Source: Bacteroidales bacterium
Lineage (GTDB): Bacteria; Bacteroidota; Bacteroidia; Bacteroidales; WCHB1-69
Assembly (NCBI GenBank): GCA_012518765.1
Contig: JAAYRN010000076.1
Span: 1 to 12,550 of the forward strand
Length of the DNA: 12,550 bases
Direction: 5' to 3'
In this document: piece after piece, positions 7,700-12,550 of the stretch
Position numbering within the stretch: position 1 is the first letter of the stretch
How the letters are laid out: every line of letters starts with the position of its first letter
The notes under the pieces: generated by a model
Seen by the model: the letters and a program-made list of their open reading frames with translations, nothing else
Told to the model about the DNA's origin: nothing
The model's database searches: none
Position numbers and translations under genes: made by a program

Positions 7700-8876
7700 G
7701 TCGCCTTATCCGCCTATTGAGGGAGGACCTATTGCTATGCATGCAATTACTCAGTTGTTTTTTGAAAATGATTGTGAGGTTAAAGTGCTGGCTATGAATA
7801 GTAATAAATTTTTTGCTACTGTAGATTCCCTGCCCGAAGATTATAAAAAATCAACCTCTATAGAATGGGTAGACATGGATTTAAGTTTAAATATTTTTCA
7901 AGCACTCCGTTGTTTATTAAGCAATAAATCCTACCACATAGAACGTTTTATTTCCAAGGATTTTGAGAAAAAAATAATAGAAATTTTAAACCAACATACC
8001 TACGATATTATTTGGTTAGAAAGTTTATATGTAGCTCCTTACGTAGATATAATACGAAAATATTCCAAGGCTAAAATTATTTTACGAACCCACAACATTG
8101 AACATAAAATTTGGGAACGTATTTCATTGCAAAGCAAACCTTTTTACAAAAAAATATACCTTCGCATACTTAGCAAACAGTTGAAAAACTATGAACTTAA
8201 AGCCACTCATAAGGTAGATGCCATCGCAAGCATTTCAGATGTTGATAAAGCATATTTGATAGATAATCAAGTTACTACTCCTATAATTAGTATTCCTTTT
8301 TCTATTTCTGTTTCTCAATCTAATACAGATGTACAGCCTATAGATACACTCAATTTATTTTCGCTTGCTTCCATGAATTGGATACCAAATGTAGAGGGCA
8401 TACAGTGGTTTTTAAATTCGGTTTGGGACGACATACACATGCAACATCCTGATTTGAAATTCTTGATAGCAGGCAGACATACTCCTGATTCATTGAAAAA
8501 TAGCACATATCCTCAAGTGGAAATAGTAGGGGAGGTGCCCGATGCAACGGAATTTATGTTATCAAATGGCATATTGATTGTTCCCTTGCTCTCAGGAAGC
8601 GGCATTCGTATTAAAATTATAGAAGCCATGAGTATAGGCAAAGTGGTGATTACTACTTCTATAGGATTAGAAGGAATTCATGCTACTCACAAGGAACATG
8701 TTTTGATAGCCAATACAGCAAGCGAATTTGTAGATGCAGTAAGCTATTGCCTTCATAATCCGAATGAACTACAGAGAATAGGGAAAAATGCAATGGAATT
8801 TATTCAAAAACAACATAATAATACTCATGTAGCCCCTAAACTCATGTCGTTTTTAAGACAAATAACAACAACGTAA
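7674..8876 (+). CDS. Glycosyltransferase, GT4-type (GT-B fold)
   Basis: 400-residue cytoplasmic or membrane-associated glycosyltransferase that would move a sugar from a nucleotide-sugar donor to an envelope glycan or lipid acceptor. The N-terminal acceptor domain starts MKVLQICNKSPYPPIEGGP (1-19), with the Gly-rich loop at 16-18, and contains RTHNIEHKIWERI (138-150). The C-terminal donor domain has SMNWIPNVEGIQWF (233-246), FLIAGRHTP (263-271), VEIVGEVPD (282-290), and the nucleotide-sugar site VPLLSGSGIRIKIIEAMSIG (303-322), with Glu317 as the conserved Glu. This arrangement fits the Glycos_transf_1 / GT4 superfamily. Its ATG overlaps the end of the permease gene by 26 bases in another frame, so translation is probably coupled. 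Donor and acceptor are not predictable from sequence; pairing with an LPS permease hints at LPS or a related surface polysaccharide. Confidence 0.92.
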   Translation: MKVLQICNKSPYPPIEGGPIAMHAITQLFFENDCEVKVLAMNSNKFFATVDSLPEDYKKSTSIEWVDMDLSLNIFQALRCLLSNKSYHIERFISKDFEKKIIEILNQHTYDIIWLESLYVAPYVDIIRKYSKAKIILRTHNIEHKIWERISLQSKPFYKKIYLRILSKQLKNYELKATHKVDAIASISDVDKAYLIDNQVTTPIISIPFSISVSQSNTDVQPIDTLNLFSLASMNWIPNVEGIQWFLNSVWDDIHMQHPDLKFLIAGRHTPDSLKNSTYPQVEIVGEVPDATEFMLSNGILIVPLLSGSGIRIKIIEAMSIGKVVITTSIGLEGIHATHKEHVLIANTASEFVDAVSYCLHNPNELQRIGKNAMEFIQKQHNNTHVAPKLMSFLRQITTT

Positions 8877-8963
8877 AGTCCTTGTTTTAAGAGGTAGAAA
8901 TTGAAAATTCCCAGCTTAACAGAAAAATAATTCAACAATCCAATGTGACAACACAAAAAAGTG

Positions 8964-8971
8964 TATTTTTG
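8964..8971 (+). promoter_or_regulatory. Putative -7 element upstream of the secreted-protein pair
   Basis: TATTTTTG matches TAnnTTTG, 99 bases before the ATG at 9071. No TTTG is present at -33, so the match is partial. It overlaps a small inverted repeat (ACAAAAA at 8953-8959 and TTTTTGT at 8966-8972). Use of this site would give a leader of about 90 bases that is almost entirely A and T. The rest of the 194-base gap (8877-9070) shows no other gene, structure or GC-rich terminator that I can see. Confidence 0.35.
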
Positions 8972-9070
8972 TATTGTATTTCAAAATAAAGATATTGGAT
9001 ATATAAATGTGTAAATCAGATTGTTGTATAAATTAAATATTAAAAAAATCAATTAATAAAAAATAAAAAT

Positions 9071-10093
9071 ATGAAAACAAAATTATCTCTTTGTTGGATA
9101 GTGGCTATGTTTGTTGTAGTTAACTCATATACACAGATAGTAGCCCTACATTCTTCTTCTGGAGTTCAGATTATCAAGGGTAATGCCGCACTCACTACGG
9201 CTTATACCGCCGCCGAAAATGGCGATACACTGTATTTGTCTGGACATGCATTTACGCTTCCAGCAACTTTTGACAAACAACTTATGATTTTTGGAACAGG
9301 ACATTATGTCGACTCTACGATGGCGACAGGAAAAACATTTTTAACTGGTAATGTAACCTTGAGCGAAAATGCCGATTTCTTTTATTTAGAAGGGGTCGAA
9401 ATTACAGGGAAATTTATTATTGCAACCAATCACTCTGTAAATAATGCTACCATCAAACGCTGTAAAATAAATGGAACATTTGAAGCCTTGGGAAATGCGT
9501 CTAATCCAACAAAAAATTTAAGCCTCATAGGAAATGTATTTCTTCAACGCTTAACTATTGAAAATTTACAAAATGCTCTGATTACTAATAATATTATTGT
9601 CAATACACTTCAAAACACAAACGGTAATTTAATCAATAACAACATTGTGATGGGATACATTTGGGGGTCTTCTATGGATTATTTACTTATTGGAAGTAAT
9701 AATATTTTCAATAATAATATTTTTATTTGGGATGGCTATAATGCGAACGTAAACGGTAGTGGCAACGTTTTTAATTATAACCTATACGTAGAACCTACTC
9801 CTAATCATGGAACAGCCTCCACAGCTATAGGAAATTATACCGGAATTTCTCAATCGGATATTTTTGTTAATCAAACAGGAGTTGCCTTTGATTACACCCA
9901 CGATTATCATTTGCAATCACCAACAATTTATATAGGAACAGACAGTACGCAAGTAGGTATTTATGGAGGAGTTTTCCCTTACAAAGCAGGCGGAGTCCCT
10001 TCTAATCCTCATATACAAATGCAAAATATAGCTCCAAGTACTTCCAATGGTTTGCTAAATGTTCAAATAAATGCAGCAGCACAAGATGAGTAA
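9071..10093 (+). CDS. Secreted protein with right-handed beta-helix-like repeats
   Basis: 340-residue exported protein of unknown function. A signal peptide (MKTKLSLCWIVAMFVVV..., hydrophobic about 5-18, likely cut near SYTQ at 19-22) is followed by short repeated strands rich in Asn, Ile, Gly and Val: NADFFYLEGVEITGKFII (100-117), NNATIKRCKINGTF (124-137), NLSLIGNVFL (149-158), NALITNNIIVN (168-178), GNLINNNIVMG (185-195), SNNIFNNNIFIWDGY (209-223), SGNVFNYNLYV (230-240). Asn ladders of this kind mark parallel beta-helix proteins of the pectate-lyase-like fold. The C-terminal part (about 295-340) has VGIYGGVFPYKAGGVPSNPH and ends LNVQINAAAQDE. No T9SS sorting tail is present and no enzyme active site was recognised. 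The next gene begins at or within 4 bases of its stop, so the two products probably act together. The beta-helix call rests on repeat pattern only. Confidence 0.75.
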   Translation: MKTKLSLCWIVAMFVVVNSYTQIVALHSSSGVQIIKGNAALTTAYTAAENGDTLYLSGHAFTLPATFDKQLMIFGTGHYVDSTMATGKTFLTGNVTLSENADFFYLEGVEITGKFIIATNHSVNNATIKRCKINGTFEALGNASNPTKNLSLIGNVFLQRLTIENLQNALITNNIIVNTLQNTNGNLINNNIVMGYIWGSSMDYLLIGSNNIFNNNIFIWDGYNANVNGSGNVFNYNLYVEPTPNHGTASTAIGNYTGISQSDIFVNQTGVAFDYTHDYHLQSPTIYIGTDSTQVGIYGGVFPYKAGGVPSNPHIQMQNIAPSTSNGLLNVQINAAAQDE

Positions 10094-10097
10094 TATT

Positions 10098-11681
10098 ATG
10101 AAAATCAAGTTTATAATAGGAGTGTTTTTTTTGATGCATACGCTATCCATGTTTTCTCAAAACAAATTGGTGGCATATACATATTGGTTTAACGACGATA
10201 CGACAAATATGCAAGAGGTTGCTTTTACACCTGTAACGACTCATCAACTTCGTACAGATTTCGATGTTTCGGCTTTACACGATGGAGCTAATGTTCTATA
10301 TATTCGCTATAAAGATGAAAATGGATTGTATGGTAGTGTGTTGAGTAAAACTTTTGTAAAACTACCGCAGCCCGCATCTTCTCAAAACAAATTGATAGCA
10401 TACACATATTGGTTTAACGACGATACGGCGAACGTACAAGAGGTTGCTTTTACACCAGTAACGACTCATCAACTTCGTGCAGATTTCGATGTTTCGGCTT
10501 TACACGATGGAGCTAATGTTTTACATATTCGTTATAAAGATGAAAATGGATTGTATGGCAGTGTGTTAAATGAAATTTTTGTAAAACAAAATATAGCAAT
10601 ATCAAATAATTCAATTATAGCCTATCGCTATTGGGTTGGTGATGATTTTTCACACAGCGTAGAGGTCGCATTGTCTAACCCTGCTCAACAAGTGATGATA
10701 TTAGATGATTTTGTTGTAGCACGGGTTCCCAAAGGAAACCGGACGCTTTATTATCAATTTGCAGATTCAATGGGACTTTGGAGTGTAGTTAACCAATGCG
10801 ATTTTTATAAAAATTCTCTTCCAGTCGCTGATTTTGATTATAATATGACCGTTACTTGCGATTCTACAGTTGTTGATTTTATAGATTGCAGCGTTGACGG
10901 AGACAGTTGTTTTTGGGATTTTGGTGATAGTGCCACTTCAACGGAAAGATATCCGCAACATACCTATTATTCGCCGGGGGTGTACTCTGTTACCCAAACA
11001 GTAATCGATACCACGACTTTCATGGATAGTACTGTAGTGAAAACCATACATATAACAGGCAATAGTTATGCTATCCTTGATTTGGTAGTTTGCGGAAATT
11101 ATATTTCTCCTTCGGGAAAAACATATCATGCAAGTGGCACCTATATGGATACTATTTCTAATCATTTGGGATGTGATAGCATTATTACCATAGATTTGAC
11201 AATTAAGCCTCTTCCCGATAATGGAGTTACACAAAAAGGCATTGTTTTAACAGCCAATCAAACAGGTGCAACTTATCAGTGGTTAGATTGCGACGATAAT
11301 TTTTCCGAAATTACTCACGAAACAGAACGAAGTTTTACGCCCACAAAAAATGGACGTTATGCAGTAGTAGTTACTCTTAACGGTTGTAGTAATGCATCTA
11401 TTTGTCATACCGTTTCGACTATTGGAATTGTTGAAAATACGTTTAATCACGATCTTGTGGTTTATCCCAATCCTACACAAGGAAAAATAAACATCGATTT
11501 AGGTTTTAGTTACGAAAATGTTTCTGTCAAAATACAATCTCTTAGTGGGCAAATAATCAAGCAAAAACATTACAATAATCAACAGCTATTGGAATTGGAT
11601 TTAGATGTAGCCGAAGGAGTTTATTTGCTATTTATAGAATCAAAGGATGTAAGAGCTATATGGAAGATTGTAAAGCAATAG
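10098..11681 (+). CDS. T9SS cargo protein with three YWF-DD repeats, PKD domain and type A sorting domain
   Basis: 527-residue secreted, probably surface-attached protein. A signal peptide (MKIKFIIGVFFLMHTLSMFS, 1-20) leads directly into three repeats of about 68 residues (21-88, 96-163, 171-238). Each has AYxYWxxDD near its start and a D(E/S)xGLxxxV element near its end. Repeats 1 and 2 are nearly identical; repeat 3 is diverged. A PKD domain (about 242-320) carries FWDFGDS (272-278). A short module with CGNYISPSG (332-340) and HLGCDSIITIDLTI (356-369) is common in Bacteroidota surface proteins. An Ig-like stretch (about 376-440) follows, then the T9SS type A C-terminal domain (452-527) with VVYPNPTQGKINIDLG. 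In-frame ATGs at 10071 and 10086 would overlap the previous gene; 10098 is chosen because it puts the signal peptide at the N-terminus, though 10086 remains possible. No catalytic motif was found; a binding or structural role is inferred. Confidence 0.88.
   Translation: MKIKFIIGVFFLMHTLSMFSQNKLVAYTYWFNDDTTNMQEVAFTPVTTHQLRTDFDVSALHDGANVLYIRYKDENGLYGSVLSKTFVKLPQPASSQNKLIAYTYWFNDDTANVQEVAFTPVTTHQLRADFDVSALHDGANVLHIRYKDENGLYGSVLNEIFVKQNIAISNNSIIAYRYWVGDDFSHSVEVALSNPAQQVMILDDFVVARVPKGNRTLYYQFADSMGLWSVVNQCDFYKNSLPVADFDYNMTVTCDSTVVDFIDCSVDGDSCFWDFGDSATSTERYPQHTYYSPGVYSVTQTVIDTTTFMDSTVVKTIHITGNSYAILDLVVCGNYISPSGKTYHASGTYMDTISNHLGCDSIITIDLTIKPLPDNGVTQKGIVLTANQTGATYQWLDCDDNFSEITHETERSFTPTKNGRYAVVVTLNGCSNASICHTVSTIGIVENTFNHDLVVYPNPTQGKINIDLGFSYENVSVKIQSLSGQIIKQKHYNNQQLLELDLDVAEGVYLLFIESKDVRAIWKIVKQ
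10154..10362 (+). repeat. Tandem intragenic repeat, copy 1
   Basis: A 209-base unit inside the T9SS cargo gene that recurs 225 bases downstream. By hand alignment I count about 18 mismatches (roughly 91% identity) and no gaps. It encodes residues of the first YWF-DD repeat. Confidence 0.92.
10379..10587 (+). repeat. Tandem intragenic repeat, copy 2
   Basis: Second copy of the 209-base unit, separated from copy 1 by 16 bases that encode a short Pro/Ser linker. The period of 225 bases is exactly 75 codons, so copy number can change without breaking the frame. Confidence 0.92.
10608..10811 (+). repeat. Diverged third copy of the YWF-DD protein repeat
   Basis: Recognisable only at protein level: it keeps IIAYRYWVGDD at its start, a central Val/Leu-rich strand region, and ADSMGLWSVV near its end. 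It is much older than the duplication that made copies 1 and 2. Confidence 0.7.
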
Positions 11682-11723
11682 TGATGTTGAGCAAATAATA
11701 ATTTAATTTTCCTTTGGGTTTCT

Positions 11724-12203
11724 TTATTCTTCAAAAAAATCCTCGTATCGTTCGGGATAGTAGCCCGATTTTATAGCTTCATCTTGGGGCATGCAGAAAT
11801 AAACGAGAGAGGCTTCTATGCAACATTCGCCTTGCTCGTTGAGTAATTCGGCATCGATATAACATATATTTCGCTGTTTATCTTTCAATTTTCCTCTCAG
11901 TGTAATCTTTTTTTGATTGGATAATAGAGGTTTACGATATTTGACATTCATACGCGAGGTAACGCCTGAGCGGCGTGCTTTGATATACATAGTCCACGCT
12001 CCAATTTCATCTAACAAAGTAGCTTCTATGCCTCCGTGTACGGCTCCGGGATAGCCTTCGTATTTGCGGGAAGGTACCCATTCGCTTTGTACGTAATCGC
12101 CTATTTCGTAGAATTGCAATTGCAACCCATCGGGGTTGTGTGGAGAGCAAGCAAAACAATTGTAATCTTCTTTAGCAAATACATTTTTTATTTTTCGTTT
12201 CAT
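11724..12203 (-). CDS. Hotdog-fold thioesterase, PaaI-like
   Basis: 159-residue cytoplasmic protein of the PaaI/4HBT hotdog superfamily, which hydrolyses acyl-CoA or related thioesters. The N-terminal YNCFACSPHNPDGLQL (14-29) is the typical opening of a PaaI-like subgroup. The hotdog helix carries AVHGGIEATLLDEIGAWTM (54-72), with His56-Gly57-Gly58 and Asp65-Glu66 as likely active-site residues. The strands RMNVKYRKPLL (84-94), ITLRGKLKD and CCIEASLVYFCMP (127-139) complete the fold. Cys16 and Cys19 form a CxxC with a nearby His22; a metal role is not shown. It starts 11 bases after the stop of the preceding gene on the same strand, so they are probably co-transcribed. It converges with the T9SS cargo gene, with 42 AT-rich bases between them and no clear terminator hairpin. 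The acyl substrate is unknown. Confidence 0.9.
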   Translation of the reverse strand: MKRKIKNVFAKEDYNCFACSPHNPDGLQLQFYEIGDYVQSEWVPSRKYEGYPGAVHGGIEATLLDEIGAWTMYIKARRSGVTSRMNVKYRKPLLSNQKKITLRGKLKDKQRNICYIDAELLNEQGECCIEASLVYFCMPQDEAIKSGYYPERYEDFFEE

Positions 12204-12214
12204 TTTCTTTATAT

Positions 12215-12550
12215 TTAATCAATCAATGTTTTAAAATCCTTAATCAACATTCCAGCAGGTTCTTGTTTTGTAATTTTATCATAGCTAAGATACAATACTT
12301 TACCATCAGAACAAGCTATAATTGTTTTTAAACAATAGGCATGTTGGTTTATATCTTTTCCAACTTTGTGTACAAAGGCTACTTGAGGTAGTTTTTTGTC
12401 GATGGCTTCTTCAATTTCTTTTTCAGAAACTATTTTCAAGGCATAGGGATATGAATTTTGTATTTCTTCTATAGTGTGTATAGAAGAGGAAATATCGTTT
12501 TTAGTTAGCCATAATTCTTTGTTTTTTAAGTCTTTCTTGTTTTCATTTAT
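12215..12550 (-). CDS. Unrecognised protein, C-terminal 111 residues; 5' end outside the window
   Basis: The frame is open from the stop at 12215 to the right edge, so this is the tail of a longer gene. A TTG at 12439 could be misread as a start, but the upstream codons continue in frame (…QNSYPYALKIVSEKEIEEA) without a stop. The visible part is charged and helical at first (NENKKDLKNKELWLTKND, EIEEAIDKK), then strand-like: PQVAFVHKVG, AYCLKTIIACSDGKVLYLSYDKI, and a final EPAGMLIKDFKTLID. No membrane segment or known motif is seen. The GKVLYLSYDKI...GMLIKDF ending suggests a small alpha/beta domain at the C-terminus. It sits 11 bases upstream of the thioesterase gene. I do not recognise the family, and no function is proposed. 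Confidence 0.75.
   Translation of the reverse strand: MNENKKDLKNKELWLTKNDISSSIHTIEEIQNSYPYALKIVSEKEIEEAIDKKLPQVAFVHKVGKDINQHAYCLKTIIACSDGKVLYLSYDKITKQEPAGMLIKDFKTLID

Noticed and set aside
8315..8547. Two overlapping minus-strand open frames inside the glycosyltransferase gene
   Set aside because: They are antisense to the conserved donor-site region of a clear glycosyltransferase and look like no protein family.
8953..8972. Inverted repeat as a transcription terminator after the glycosyltransferase gene
   Set aside because: The 7-base arms are only A/T plus one C/G pair and would form a very weak hairpin; overlap with a -7 element explains the sequence better.
10071..10097. Earlier start for the T9SS cargo gene
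   Set aside because: Starting at 10071 adds nine polar residues before the signal peptide and overlaps the preceding gene by 23 bases; the ATG at 10098 gives a normal signal peptide. The ATG at 10086 is less likely but not excluded.
10154..10587. CRISPR-like or mobile-element repeat
   Set aside because: The two units are long, in frame, coding, and separated by only 16 bases, so they are a protein-domain duplication.
11682..11723. Bidirectional terminator between the convergent genes
   Set aside because: The 42 bases are AT-rich but I could not find a stem of useful length on either strand.
12215..12439. A separate 74-residue gene starting at TTG
   Set aside because: The same frame stays open to the window edge, so this is the end of a longer gene and not a small gene of its own.

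Overview
This AT-rich window looks like a chromosomal piece of a Bacteroidota genome, most likely Bacteroidales. The evidence is a PorX-type response regulator of the type IX secretion system (T9SS), a secreted protein with a type A T9SS C-terminal tail, TAnnTTTG promoter elements, A-rich gene leaders without clear Shine-Dalgarno sites, and a Bacteroides-like asparaginyl-tRNA synthetase. No mobile element, CRISPR array, rRNA or tRNA was seen. Most of the window is ordinary envelope and housekeeping content; the least explained part is the secreted pair at 9071-11681.

Layout. Positions 1-6105 are all on the minus strand. In transcription order they hold porX, a small outer-membrane beta-barrel gene 4 bases behind it, a kdsD-like arabinose-5-phosphate isomerase gene with its own promoter-like sequence, a periplasmic thioredoxin-like gene, and asnS, whose last ~24 codons run off the left edge. 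A 121-base divergent region (6106-6226) separates porX from a plus-strand pair: a long LptF/LptG-type permease (TTG start) and a GT4-type glycosyltransferase overlapping it by 26 bases. After a 194-base gap come two coupled secreted-protein genes: a beta-helix-like protein without a T9SS tail, then a T9SS cargo with three YWF-DD repeats (two of them a recent tandem duplication), a PKD domain and the sorting tail. The right end is a minus-strand pair: a hotdog thioesterase preceded by an unrecognised gene whose 5' end lies outside the window.

How they fit. KdsD makes the Kdo precursor, LptF/G-type permeases extract LPS from the inner membrane, and the glycosyltransferase could build LPS or another surface glycan. 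In Porphyromonas gingivalis, T9SS cargo is attached to A-LPS and PorX controls T9SS genes. Envelope glycan and T9SS functions therefore lie side by side here, but a functional link between these particular genes is inference from neighbourhood only.
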